The notes beneath the pieces are model-generated. The model did no database searches and was not told the origin of the DNA. It saw nothing but the letters and a program-made list of their open reading frames with translations. 64,000 nucleotides of DNA from Flavobacterium tructae (GTDB lineage: Bacteria > Bacteroidota > Bacteroidia > Flavobacteriales > Flavobacteriaceae): assembly GCF_002217475.1 (NCBI RefSeq), contig NZ_MUHH01000036.1:1-64000 (forward strand), in the 5' to 3' direction. Below, piece by piece: positions 26,480-35,389 of the stretch (its first letter is position 1; each line of letters opens with the position of its first letter). A program made the translations under genes and the position numbers.

Positions 26480-26542
26480 GGTTTTCTTTATGATTTTTTA
26501 CCTTTTTATTGTCTTGCCATGGTTCTTGCTGGCAAAAAAGGA
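26480..26542 (-). pseudogene. remnant of a T9SS sorting-domain tail between the paralogues
   Basis: Read on the minus strand, about 20 codons give FFASKNHGKTIKR*KIIKK. This lines up with the last codons of the T9SS-tailed gene at 27615 (YFLTVSNSGKAIKTFKIIKK) but has an internal stop. The following spacer also matches the 27593-27614 spacer. It shows that the duplicated unit began inside the 3' end of that gene. Confidence 0.65.
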
Positions 26543-26554
26543 TTAATCCTAAAT

Positions 26555-27592
26555 TTAATCGGTTGAAATACTATTATTTGTTTTTATAGTTGCTTTATCG
26601 ATAATCCCTTGTCCGGTAGGTGGAGCTGGTGGAGTCTGACCTGACAAATCAATAAACTTTCCGCTTGCAGGGGTAACATTTAGCAGTTTACTTAAAAGTG
26701 AATTGATGTGATAACTTGGAAGTGCATTTCTACTCACTTGAAAACTGTACTGAGTACTATAAAATGCAGAAAAAACCGGTAAATCAATATAAGAAAGAAA
26801 CGGATTAGCACTGATGTAAATCGTTTTAGTTTTAGCTAATAAAGGAAAAGAAACAGATTGTAATGCCGAATTACCTGAAAAATAAATTTCAGAAGCGAGT
26901 ACTGTTTTTAAAACAGGAAATGAAATGGAAGCCAATTTTGCATTGCCTTCTACATATAATACATTATAAACTTCCACAAGGTTGCCCAAAGTTACATTAA
27001 CTAAACTTGAGTTACTTTTTATACTTAATTCCACCAGCCTTTTTGCAGCACTTAAGTCTAAAGTTGTCAAATTTGTGGTATTCATAATGTAAACATTTTC
27101 CGTCTCAGGTCCGAACTCAGCAGCCATTTGCGCTGCCGCTTGTGCATCTGTAATGTCACCAGCTATTATTACACTTGTCTTACCTTTGCTTTGACTGTTT
27201 CCAGCGTACAAGGCATATGGCACACTTAACAACTGACTTGTACCGCTAATGGTGTAATTACTACCTCCTGTTGGATCAATCTCGGTTTTGATAAAGTGCG
27301 ATCCGGAGCCCCAGTTTATTCCTGAAAAAGTTCCTGTAGTTGGTGTTCCGCCTCCTATTTCTATAGTGGCTAATCCATTACTGTTTGTTGTGGTGGTTTG
27401 GGTTTCTACATAAGAAGCTGTACCAGTTGTTGAGCCAGCCAGAATACTTGTTTTAATACTCACTAAAGTACCGGCAACCAAAGTACCGTCGGTTTTACGA
27501 ATAACCGATTGATAGCTCATTTTTTGCGGAGCCTGCGCAAATAAAAAGGTAAAAGAACTTAATAATAGTAATGCAAGAGTAATTTTTTTCAT
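26555..27592 (-). CDS. surface protein with constant N-terminal and LRR-like C-terminal part (copy A)
   Basis: 345 residues, the same architecture as the copy at 25426: signal peptide, constant domain to about residue 132, GDITDAQAAAQ linker, then LRR-like units (NSSLVNVTLGNL, FPVLKTV, FPLLAKTKTIYIS). It ends PAPPTGQGIIDKATIKTNNS-STD in pattern, shared with copy B. Start-to-start distance of the two copies is 1.13 kb. It lies 22 bp after the T9SS-tailed gene and is probably co-transcribed with it. Substrate or partner unknown. Confidence 0.8.
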   Translation of the reverse strand: MKKITLALLLLSSFTFLFAQAPQKMSYQSVIRKTDGTLVAGTLVSIKTSILAGSTTGTASYVETQTTTTNSNGLATIEIGGGTPTTGTFSGINWGSGSHFIKTEIDPTGGSNYTISGTSQLLSVPYALYAGNSQSKGKTSVIIAGDITDAQAAAQMAAEFGPETENVYIMNTTNLTTLDLSAAKRLVELSIKSNSSLVNVTLGNLVEVYNVLYVEGNAKLASISFPVLKTVLASEIYFSGNSALQSVSFPLLAKTKTIYISANPFLSYIDLPVFSAFYSTQYSFQVSRNALPSYHINSLLSKLLNVTPASGKFIDLSGQTPPAPPTGQGIIDKATIKTNNSISTD

Positions 27593-27614
27593 ATCTTTTT
27601 CTGCTGTTAGAAAG

Positions 27615-28109
27615 TTATTTTTTTATGATTTTAAACGTTTTTATGGCTTTACCACTGTTACTTACTGTCAGAAAATAAATACCGCTATTTAACCCTTGCA
27701 TAGGTACACTGGTATCAGGGCTTGTTACTTCTACTTTTTTGGATACGATTTTTCCGTTAGTGTCAAATAATTGGCATGATAAATTATTCCATTCGTTTGT
27801 AGCAACAGTCAAACTAAGTACATCAACAGCAGGGTTAGGATAAGCAGTCATTGCAAGAGTAATACCTTTAAATTCATCATTTCCAAGGCTGATTATTTCA
27901 TAAGCCTGTTGAACACCTTGCAAAACAAAGCCATTAGCTCCTCCGGGTAAACTTGTGTAGGCAATCTGTCCTACTGAGTAACTCGAGCTACCCCCATTCC
28001 CGGTGGCATTCCCACCTGAAACGACTACACTCTCTTGTGAATAGCCATTGGCAATAAATGAAAAAACCGTAATAAATAAAATTAAAAAAGTGCGTAGATT
28101 TTTTTTCAT
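27615..28109 (-). CDS. T9SS type A sorting-domain protein
   Basis: 164 residues. The signal peptide ends 'FIANGYSQ'. A short glycine/serine-rich domain follows (VVSGGNATGNGGSSSYSVGQ), then a type IX secretion C-terminal domain starting at AYPNPAVDVLSLTV and ending in the basic 'TFKIIKK'. The CTD directs export across the outer membrane and is then removed. The N-terminal block 'SYSVGQIAYTSLPGGANGFVLQGVQQAYEI' (in pieces) is common before such CTDs. Very little mature protein remains, so it may act as a small displayed domain. First gene of a likely three-gene unit. Confidence 0.88.
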   Translation of the reverse strand: MKKNLRTFLILFITVFSFIANGYSQESVVVSGGNATGNGGSSSYSVGQIAYTSLPGGANGFVLQGVQQAYEIISLGNDEFKGITLAMTAYPNPAVDVLSLTVATNEWNNLSCQLFDTNGKIVSKKVEVTSPDTSVPMQGLNSGIYFLTVSNSGKAIKTFKIIKK

Positions 28110-28187
28110 ATAATTGATTTACTGATTAGTTATTCAAATATAGAATAATTATTATACAGAATATTATTACCAAGAAAAGATTGTGTA

Positions 28188-28222
28188 AAAAAAACACCAG
28201 CATTTCTGCCGGTGTCTTTTTG
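28188..28222 (-). terminator. terminator of clpB
   Basis: Arms ACACCAGC and GCCGGTGT with one mismatch and a T8 tail on the minus strand, about 35 bp past the clpB stop. Confidence 0.85.
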
Positions 28223-28256
28223 ATTATAGTAAAGATGTACTACACCTCTTTTTTTA

Positions 28257-30860
28257 TTATTCTTCCTTGTGTGTTTGATTTCTGAAAACCAATTGCCCGT
28301 CAAAAGCGTCTAATAGGATGATACTGTCTGTCGTAATCTTTCCTGCCAGAATTTCTTTTGACAGCTGGTTCAATACTTCTCTCTGAACTACTCGTTTTAC
28401 AGGTCTAGCACCAAACTGAGGATCATAACCTTTATCTGACAAATAAGCGATTGCCTCCGGTGTTGCGTCCATTGTAATACCTTGCAGAGCCAGCATTTTT
28501 GTAACACTCTTAAGCTGTAAACCTACAATTTTAGAAATATTATCTACAGTTAAAGGCGTAAACATCACAATCTCGTCGATACGGTTGATAAATTCCGGAC
28601 GGACGGTTTGTTTCAGTAATCCTAAAACTTCAACCTTTGCCGATTCAGTAGCCGATTCAATACTTCCTTTTAAATTTTCAAACTTATCCTGTATGATCTG
28701 ACTTCCCATGTTAGAAGTCATAATGATAATCGTGTTTTTAAAATCAGCCAGACGTCCTTTATTATCCGTCAAACGACCTTCGTCTAAAACCTGAAGCAGG
28801 ATGTTAAACGTGTCCGGATGCGCTTTTTCAATCTCATCTAACAGAATAACAGAATATGGTTTTCTACGAACCGCTTCAGTTAGCTGGCCACCTTCATCAT
28901 AACCCACATACCCTGGAGGCGCACCAACTAATCGGCTCACGCTATGACGTTCCTGATACTCACTCATATCGATACGGGTCATGGCATTTTCGTCGTCAAA
29001 AAGATATTCCGCCAAAGCTTTTGCCAATTCCGTTTTACCTACTCCGGTAGTTCCTAAAAACAAGAACGTTCCAACAGGTTTTTTCATATCCTGCAAACCG
29101 GCACGGCTTCTGCGTACGGCATCACTTACTGCTTCAATTGCCTCTTCCTGACCTACCACACGTTTGTGCAATTCGTCTTCCAAATGCAATAGTTTTTCTC
29201 TTTCGGTCTGAAGCATTTTCATCACCGGAATTCCGGTCCATTTTGCAACCACTTCCGCAATATCTTCACGGGTTACTTCTTCTTTAATCAAAGAATTACC
29301 GGATTGAAACTCCAGCAATTGTTTTTGCAACACCTCCTGACGTTCCTGCGCTTCTTTTATCTTACCATAACGAATTTCGGCTACTTTTCCATAATCTCCA
29401 TCACGTTCCGCACGTTCCGCTTCGTATTTAAATCCCTCTATTTCGAGTTTTACCGCCTGAATTCCGTCTACAATATCTTTTTCTGATTTCCATCTTGCAT
29501 AGATCTCATTGCGTTCTTCTTTTAAGTTCGCAAGATCCATACCCAGTATTTTCAGTTTGCTTTCTTCTTTTTCACGCTTAATGGCTTCAATTTCAATCTC
29601 CAGCTGCATGATTTTACGATCCAATACATCCAGCTCTTCCGGTTTTGAATTGATTTCCATACGCAGTTTTGAAGCGGCTTCATCCATCAAATCGATAGCT
29701 TTGTCCGGTAAAAAACGATTGGTAATGTAGCGCTGTGACAATTCTACCGCAGCAATAATGGCCTCATCTTTAATCTGAACTTTATGGTGCGTTTCATACT
29801 TTTCTTTGATTCCACGTAAGATCGAAATAGCACTTTCTGTGTCCGGCTCATCGATTAAGATTTTTTGGAAACGACGTTCCAGGGCTTTATCTTTTTCAAA
29901 ATACTTTTGATACTCATCCAAAGTTGTTGCTCCGATTGCTCTTAACTCACCACGAGCCAAAGCCGGTTTCAGAATATTAGCCGCATCCATCGCGCCTTCT
30001 CCTCCACCTGCACCTACAAGCGTGTGAATTTCATCAATGAATAAAACAATATCTCCTTCGGCAGAAGTAACTTCTTTTACTACAGCTTTTAAACGTTCTT
30101 CAAATTCACCTTTGAACTTTGCACCGGCAATCAATGCTCCCATATCCAAGGAGAAAACGATTTTATCTTTTAAGTTTTCCGGCACGTCACCATCTACAAT
30201 TCGGTGTGCCAGTCCCTCGGCGATAGCTGTTTTACCAACTCCCGGTTCTCCAATTAACATTGGGTTATTTTTGGTTCTTCGCGTTAAAATCTGTAATACA
30301 CGACGGATTTCTTCGTCACGTCCGATTACAGGATCAAGTTTTCCGGTACGAGCCAGTTCGTTTAGATTTTTAGCGTATTTATTTAATGAATTATACGTTT
30401 CTTCAGCTGAAGCCGATGTTACTCGTTCTCCTTTTCGAAGTTCTTCAATGGCAGCTTTAAGCCCTTTTCCCGTAACTCCCTGATCTTTTAAAATCTGTGA
30501 AACTTTGCTTTTAGAATCAAAAATAGCCAAAATTAAATGTTCGATAGAAACGTATTCATCGTTCATTTTTTGGGCAATAATTTCTGCTTCATTCAATGCT
30601 TTGTTTGCGTCTCTGGAAAGTAATATATCTCCTCCCGAAACTTTTGGAAAGCTTGCAATAGTACTGTCTAATATTTGTAAAAACAACGGTACGTTTACGT
30701 TTAGTTTTTTCAAAATAAACGGAGCAACATTTTCATCTACTTCAAAAATAGCTTTAAAAATGTGTTCATTTTCAATCTGTTGTTGTCCGTTGCGTTGCGC
30801 CAGTTGCTGTGACAACTGTATGGCTTCCTGCGACTTTATTGTAAATTTATTTATATTCAT
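28257..30860 (-). CDS. clpB: ATP-dependent disaggregase ClpB
   Basis: Hsp100 chaperone of 867 residues that threads and rescues aggregated proteins with DnaK. The N-terminal Clp-N repeats (1-145) are followed by NBD1 with Walker A GEPGVGKT at 204-211. A coiled-coil middle domain (about 410-525) is the feature that marks ClpB rather than ClpA/C. NBD2 has Walker A GTTGVGKT at 603-610, and the C-terminal domain has 'GYDPQFGARPVKR'. Full length and intact. No CIRCE or HrcA-like operator is evident upstream. Confidence 0.97.
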   Translation of the reverse strand: MNINKFTIKSQEAIQLSQQLAQRNGQQQIENEHIFKAIFEVDENVAPFILKKLNVNVPLFLQILDSTIASFPKVSGGDILLSRDANKALNEAEIIAQKMNDEYVSIEHLILAIFDSKSKVSQILKDQGVTGKGLKAAIEELRKGERVTSASAEETYNSLNKYAKNLNELARTGKLDPVIGRDEEIRRVLQILTRRTKNNPMLIGEPGVGKTAIAEGLAHRIVDGDVPENLKDKIVFSLDMGALIAGAKFKGEFEERLKAVVKEVTSAEGDIVLFIDEIHTLVGAGGGEGAMDAANILKPALARGELRAIGATTLDEYQKYFEKDKALERRFQKILIDEPDTESAISILRGIKEKYETHHKVQIKDEAIIAAVELSQRYITNRFLPDKAIDLMDEAASKLRMEINSKPEELDVLDRKIMQLEIEIEAIKREKEESKLKILGMDLANLKEERNEIYARWKSEKDIVDGIQAVKLEIEGFKYEAERAERDGDYGKVAEIRYGKIKEAQERQEVLQKQLLEFQSGNSLIKEEVTREDIAEVVAKWTGIPVMKMLQTEREKLLHLEDELHKRVVGQEEAIEAVSDAVRRSRAGLQDMKKPVGTFLFLGTTGVGKTELAKALAEYLFDDENAMTRIDMSEYQERHSVSRLVGAPPGYVGYDEGGQLTEAVRRKPYSVILLDEIEKAHPDTFNILLQVLDEGRLTDNKGRLADFKNTIIIMTSNMGSQIIQDKFENLKGSIESATESAKVEVLGLLKQTVRPEFINRIDEIVMFTPLTVDNISKIVGLQLKSVTKMLALQGITMDATPEAIAYLSDKGYDPQFGARPVKRVVQREVLNQLSKEILAGKITTDSIILLDAFDGQLVFRNQTHKEE

Positions 30861-31068
30861 ATGTATAGGATTTAGGATTGATTATTAGTGATATAGTTCG
30901 AGATCTTTAAAATTACAATTTATTGGATTAAATTTTTAACTTTAAATATTCTAACTTTGCTATCAGAACGTTCAAATTATATTCCACACTAAAAATACAG
31001 ACAAAATGGCGTTTTTAATTGATTTTCAATCCATTTAAAATGTCAAAAAGTCACAAAACAAGTCAAAT

Positions 31069-31458
31069 ATGAGTTTTTTAAATTCAATCTTCGGGAATTC
31101 GGAGTCAGCAGATGCCCCAAAAAGTAATGTAAATTGGACCCAATTAACCGATGTTGCCCAATTAATGGAAATCGAAGCGATATCTAACGAAAAACCGGTA
31201 GTCATTTTTAAACACAGTACAAGATGCAGTATTAGCCGCATGGCTTTGAAGCAATTCGAACGTGAATATGCTTTAGAAGATACTGTGGGCGCTTATTTTT
31301 TGGATTTAATAGCGTATCGTGATGTATCAAACGAAATTGCATCGCGATTCAATGTTTACCATGAATCTCCACAATTAATCCTGATCAGAAACGGGAAGGC
31401 TGTTTATGATGTTTCTCACAGCGATATTGATGCAGAAGCATTGAAAAGTAAAATCTAG
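31069..31458 (+). CDS. ytxJ: bacillithiol-system redox-active protein YtxJ
   Basis: Thioredoxin-fold protein of 129 residues with a single-cysteine active site, TRCSIS, followed by the cis-Pro region 'ESPQLILIRNGKAVYD'. YtxJ (DUF2847) is a monothiol bacilliredoxin candidate that removes bacillithiol from proteins. Its presence suggests that this organism makes bacillithiol, although no bsh gene is in the window. A TAACTTTG box (30952-30959) may be its -7 element. Cytosolic. Confidence 0.9.
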   Translation: MSFLNSIFGNSESADAPKSNVNWTQLTDVAQLMEIEAISNEKPVVIFKHSTRCSISRMALKQFEREYALEDTVGAYFLDLIAYRDVSNEIASRFNVYHESPQLILIRNGKAVYDVSHSDIDAEALKSKI

Positions 31459-31467
31459 ACTTTTTTC

Positions 31468-31530
31468 TTGTGAGATGTGAAATGTGAGATATGAAACTAT
31501 CCTAGTCACTTTTCACATCTCACATTTAAC
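31468..31530. repeat. inverted low-complexity hairpin between convergent genes
   Basis: Arms AAATGTGAGATATGAAA (31480-31496) and TTTCACATCTCACATTT (31511-31527) match at 16 of 17 positions. The left arm is itself a doubled word (TGAGATGTGAAA). It sits exactly in the 72-bp gap between ytxJ and the DUF2157-pair gene and may serve as a bidirectional terminator. Confidence 0.65.
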
Positions 31531-32697
31531 TTAAAAAGTTCCTTCTGAGCCTCCTCCGCTGAAACCGCCACCTCCAAAATCCATTGGAGAGTCTTCTGTC
31601 TTTGCTTCGGGTTTTACTCCAAATGCTGAAGCGACAATTAAGGTTTCCATATTTAAAAATGGATTTGACGAATTCAATCGATCCGGTTTAAATGTCAAGT
31701 CGCTTTCTTTGTCCTTTAGCTTCTTTATTGAAAAATAAGCTATTGCAAACAAAACTATCCCGCCAAGTGTCAGCGCAATTTCTATTGGTAAAACCGAATG
31801 ATAAAACCGAATCGTATAAATTGAAAAGCCTATCGCTAAAAAACTAATCCATAGCAAGATTCTATCCTTAGTTTTCAAAGCTTGCACCAAATACACAAAA
31901 GGCACGATCAACGTAAAAGCATAAAAGAAAAAAGCAAATGGTATGTCCTTCCCTTCAGCTATTGGGTTATCCATAAGAATCACCGAAAGTTCCCTAACCA
32001 CTAAATAATTGCAAGAAAGATAAAACAGTATCAAACAAAAACTATTGGCAAACAAAAGTCCATTATAGTGATACGTTTCGGTTAGTTTTTGAATATTTTT
32101 TTTAGTGAAAAAATAAAATCCTGCCGAAAATAATAGCGTCACAAAGGGTAAAATCATTTTTCCAATTTCTCCCAATTCTAATAGCCCAAAGAATAAAACA
32201 GCAGCCGAAGCCACACAAAATACCAATAATGCCGGTAAATTCAAATACCTTCTGTAGAGCAGAAACGACTTGAATGCCACAAAAATGGCGATTATTAGTT
32301 CGTATCCCTCAGTAGTGATTGCGACAGCAATTCCCAGGTTTAAAATTGATCCTAAAACAAAAGCATCGTCCAGACCATGTCGGTAATATTTCAGATTAGC
32401 CAAAAGTTCCGCTCCGACAAAACCAACCAAAGCAAAAATATAACAGCAGATACTGAAAAAGAATTGCTCTCCGCTAAGTCCTAATAATGAAATGGCTCCG
32501 CAAATGGACAGATACAAAAATGATCCCAGCAGAAAAAATCCCAGTCGAACCAGAATATTGTTTTGCATTCTAAAAGCAGTCAACTCACTTTTAATTCTAT
32601 CTTTCTGATTTTTGTCTATAAAACCAGCTGAATACAAAGAAGCAGCTTCTTCTATTAAAATCAAATCATCTAATTCCTCTTTATCGTATGCTGTCAT
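31531..32697 (-). CDS. polytopic membrane protein with glycine-rich tail, DUF2157 partner
   Basis: 388 residues. A soluble N-terminal ~55 residues (DDLILIEEAASLYSAGFIDKNQ) resembles a degenerate DUF2157-type helical domain. About ten hydrophobic segments follow, then a cytosolic or periplasmic tail ending DFGGGGFSGGGSEGTF. That Gly/Ser-rich end resembles the tails of TPM/YgcG-type proteins. Its ATG overlaps the stop of the upstream membrane gene (ATGA), so translation is coupled. I do not recognise a function. Confidence 0.7.
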   Translation of the reverse strand: MTAYDKEELDDLILIEEAASLYSAGFIDKNQKDRIKSELTAFRMQNNILVRLGFFLLGSFLYLSICGAISLLGLSGEQFFFSICCYIFALVGFVGAELLANLKYYRHGLDDAFVLGSILNLGIAVAITTEGYELIIAIFVAFKSFLLYRRYLNLPALLVFCVASAAVLFFGLLELGEIGKMILPFVTLLFSAGFYFFTKKNIQKLTETYHYNGLLFANSFCLILFYLSCNYLVVRELSVILMDNPIAEGKDIPFAFFFYAFTLIVPFVYLVQALKTKDRILLWISFLAIGFSIYTIRFYHSVLPIEIALTLGGIVLFAIAYFSIKKLKDKESDLTFKPDRLNSSNPFLNMETLIVASAFGVKPEAKTEDSPMDFGGGGFSGGGSEGTF

Positions 32698-33695
32698 GCT
32701 GCCGTTTCTTTATTGAATTTCTTAATTAATTTAATGAATAGTATGATTGAGCCTATAAAATATAAAGGAAGGATTAAAATAAATAACTCCCAGATATCAG
32801 AAAAATTAATGCTCTCAAAAACTCTAAACACGAATATATTGAGACCTATATAAGCATAAATAATCATAAAAACATACAATGAAATAGCTTTAAGCTTGTA
32901 ACTTACTTTATAAAAATAATAGGTTGACGCAGCCAAAACAATTGCAAAAAGCAGCCAAATACCATCCGTATAAGAATCCGTCAGGTTATGAATTAATGCA
33001 ATACTGGCAATGTGCAAGGCAAAAGTGTGATAAATGATAGTAAAATGCGTTTTTAACTGAATTCTGGAGCTGTAAACCGTCCATAAAATAAGTAAAGCAG
33101 CCAATAAAATTGCCGAATAACTTAAACTTGGATCTTGGTAGAAATTACTGTTATTCACCAAATCCTGTGGCGTAACAGAAAGTCCTACATAAGCTGCCAA
33201 ACCCGTAATTGCGATTGTCAAAACGCTTTTATTATCGAAATAATACGCACAAAAGAAACTTACCAGAGTTGGGATTAAAGTCGCCAGTCCGTAATGCGTT
33301 CCGAACGTTTGGTACTGGAACTGTAAATACCCAATAAAAATACAAGTAAGTATATTAGCAGCCAGAACCAGGTATTCTAAAACCGGGTGCTCAAAGGTGG
33401 TTTCTGTTTTTTGAAATCCTTTGGCATTTTTAAAACAGAAGTAAAAACAAACTCCAATAACAATCAACAACAACGAAAGAATTGCAATGTGACCTATGGA
33501 ATCAATATTTTTGTAAATCAAAATTCCGATTCCTGAAGTAAACAACAATACGGACAAGTACAGGGCTAATTTAAGTTCTGCATTTAGTGAAAAAATATTC
33601 AATCCGCGATAGGACGTAATTTCCTCATACTTATTTTTACTCAATAATCCCCTTTCCCAAAGGCCTTTGGTGGCCTGATCATCAAACTTATTCAT
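32694..33695 (-). CDS. DUF2157-domain membrane protein
   Basis: 333 residues. The N-terminal block GLWERGLLSKNKYEEITSY is the small helical motif typical of DUF2157, and about ten membrane helices follow. It is translated just ahead of, and overlapping by four bases with, the glycine-tailed membrane protein, which suggests a two-subunit membrane complex. Function unknown. Confidence 0.78.
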   Translation of the reverse strand: MNKFDDQATKGLWERGLLSKNKYEEITSYRGLNIFSLNAELKLALYLSVLLFTSGIGILIYKNIDSIGHIAILSLLLIVIGVCFYFCFKNAKGFQKTETTFEHPVLEYLVLAANILTCIFIGYLQFQYQTFGTHYGLATLIPTLVSFFCAYYFDNKSVLTIAITGLAAYVGLSVTPQDLVNNSNFYQDPSLSYSAILLAALLILWTVYSSRIQLKTHFTIIYHTFALHIASIALIHNLTDSYTDGIWLLFAIVLAASTYYFYKVSYKLKAISLYVFMIIYAYIGLNIFVFRVFESINFSDIWELFILILPLYFIGSIILFIKLIKKFNKETAA

Positions 33696-33822
33696 ACTTT
33701 AATTTTCAAACTAAAAATCAAAAATAAACTTTTTTTACCAAGAATAATTATCTTAAGTAAAAAAAAACTTACTAAACCAGATCATTCAAACGCAAACCCG
33801 AATACTTTTGAACGGCAATAAA

Positions 33823-33862
33823 CAAAAAAACCGATTCGTATCAGATACAAATCGGTTTTTTG
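33823..33862 (-). terminator. terminator of the arginine operon
   Basis: Stem AAAACCGATT / AATCGGTTTT with an inner GTATC/GATAC extension, T6 on the minus exit. It lies 16 bp beyond the argH stop and closes the ten-gene operon. Confidence 0.9.
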
Positions 33863-33877
33863 ATGGGTTTGCTTTCT

Positions 33878-35158
33878 TTACAAAGCTGCTTTCATTTTAT
33901 CTTTAATAGCATTCAGGCATAAATTATTGATACTGCCTTCATGGGTGTGTTTTGTTTCTTTGGGCGATTGATACGTTCCGGCTTCCAATTGTTCCGCAAC
34001 TTCTTTGTACGCGTCTCTGAAAGGCGTACCAGCCACTACCATTTCGTTTAAAGTATCTACTGTAAACAAATAATCGTATTTTTTATCTTTCAGTATGTTG
34101 TCTTTCACGGTAATATCTTTTACAGAAAAAATAGCAATATCCAGACAGGCTTTTAAGTTTTGAATCGCAGGAAACAAACCTTCTTTTAAAAGCTGAAAGT
34201 CTCTGTGGTAACCACTCGGCAAATTATTAGTGATTAAAGTTATTTCGTAAGGAAGTGACTGAATCTTATTGCATTTTCCTCTGATCAATTCGAAAACATC
34301 CGGGTTTTTCTTGTGAGGCATAATACTGGAACCTGTTGTAAGATGCGATGGCAAACTTATAAAATCAAAGTTCTGGCTCATATACAAACAAACGTCCATG
34401 GCAAATTTTGACAAGGTTGCAGCGACACTGCTCATGGCAAAAGCTACTGTTTTTTCTGCTTTTCCGCGGCTCATTTGAGCTGCGACGGCATTGAACTTTA
34501 AGGTTTCAAATCCTAATTCCTGAGTGGTAAAGGTTCTGTTGATTGGGAACGAGCTTCCATACCCTGCTGCAGATCCCAGCGGATTCTGATCGACTACTTT
34601 CGAGGCTGCATTTAACATGGTGATATCATCAATTAAGCTTTCGGCATAGGCTGAAAACCACATTCCAAAAGACGATGGCATCGCGATCTGCAAATGTGTA
34701 TATCCGGGCAACAAAACATTCTGATGTTTCTCTGCAGATTCCATCAACAAATCAAAAAGTGTTTTTACCTGCTCTTTTATTGCTTTTAACTCGTCTTTTA
34801 AATACAAATGAACGTCTACCAAAACCTGATCGTTACGGGAACGCGCTGTGTGGATTTTTTTTCCGGCGTCTCCCAGTTTTACGGTGAGTAAATACTCTAT
34901 TTTTGAGTGTACGTCTTCAAAACTGTTTTCTATTTCGAAATTTCCAACGGTTACATCAGCAATAATCTCATTTAACGCATCCACTAAAGAAGTGGTTTCT
35001 TCCTGGGTTAATAAACCAATTTGCCCGAGCATTTTGGCATGTGCAATGGACCCCAGTGCGTCGTATTTTGCTAAAACTAAATCCAGTTCACGATCGTTTC
35101 CAACTGTAAATTGTTCGATTTGTTTATCTGTTGGTATTCCTTTTTCCCAAAGTTTCAT
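33878..35158 (-). CDS. argH: argininosuccinate lyase
   Basis: Cleaves argininosuccinate to arginine and fumarate, the last step of arginine synthesis. 426 residues, slightly shorter than the E. coli enzyme. The superfamily signature GSSIMPHKKNPD is in the middle, with 'HTARSRNDQV' and 'GYTHLQIAMP' blocks as in other ArgH. Last gene of the minus-strand arginine operon, separated from argE by 231 bp that hold a structured element. Confidence 0.96.
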   Translation of the reverse strand: MKLWEKGIPTDKQIEQFTVGNDRELDLVLAKYDALGSIAHAKMLGQIGLLTQEETTSLVDALNEIIADVTVGNFEIENSFEDVHSKIEYLLTVKLGDAGKKIHTARSRNDQVLVDVHLYLKDELKAIKEQVKTLFDLLMESAEKHQNVLLPGYTHLQIAMPSSFGMWFSAYAESLIDDITMLNAASKVVDQNPLGSAAGYGSSFPINRTFTTQELGFETLKFNAVAAQMSRGKAEKTVAFAMSSVAATLSKFAMDVCLYMSQNFDFISLPSHLTTGSSIMPHKKNPDVFELIRGKCNKIQSLPYEITLITNNLPSGYHRDFQLLKEGLFPAIQNLKACLDIAIFSVKDITVKDNILKDKKYDYLFTVDTLNEMVVAGTPFRDAYKEVAEQLEAGTYQSPKETKHTHEGSINNLCLNAIKDKMKAAL

Positions 35159-35254
35159 AAGATGTATGTTTTTTGTTTCACAGAGCTACTCAAAGAGTCT
35201 CAGAGATCCACAAAGTTCTTGTTTTATTGTATGTTTCTTATTTCCTGATTGCCA
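35159..35254. repeat. low-complexity tract, CACAGAGxxTCAAAGAG words
   Basis: Words TTTCACAGAGCTACTCAAAG, AGTCTCAGAGATCCACAAAG occur directly upstream of argH, between argH and the AGCCCC element. The dialect is different from those in the other arg-operon gaps. Confidence 0.45.
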
Positions 35255-35381
35255 TAGCCCCAATAGTAGTGGAAATCCTTTTATTTTTTTCTTTAAAAAA
35301 TAAAAGATTACTTCACTTAATTCTCATTTTAATCGGAGTTCAGTGAACTTCGTTTGGAACGGATAGCGGGAAATAGCTCCT
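35255..35381 (+). ncRNA. AGCCCC...AGCGGGA structured intergenic element, copy 2
   Basis: The 5' block TAGCCCCAATAGTAGTGG and 3' block GGATAGCGGGAAATAGCTCC match the copy at 23938. Between them is the long A/T hairpin CCTTTTATTTTTT...AAAAAATAAAAG plus an extra arm. It lies inside the arginine operon (argE-argH gap) and is antisense to it if the plus-strand orientation is the functional one. Possibly the Flavo-1 motif (unverified). Confidence 0.5.
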
Positions 35382-35389
35382 AATTAATA

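Noticed and set aside
30037..30483. A 148-codon plus-strand frame opposite clpB
   Set aside because: Serine-rich shadow of the clpB coding strand; the clpB protein is unambiguous.
34848..35303. A 151-codon plus-strand frame opposite the start of argH
   Set aside because: Antisense shadow of argH running into repeats, with Ser/Phe-rich, non-protein-like composition.
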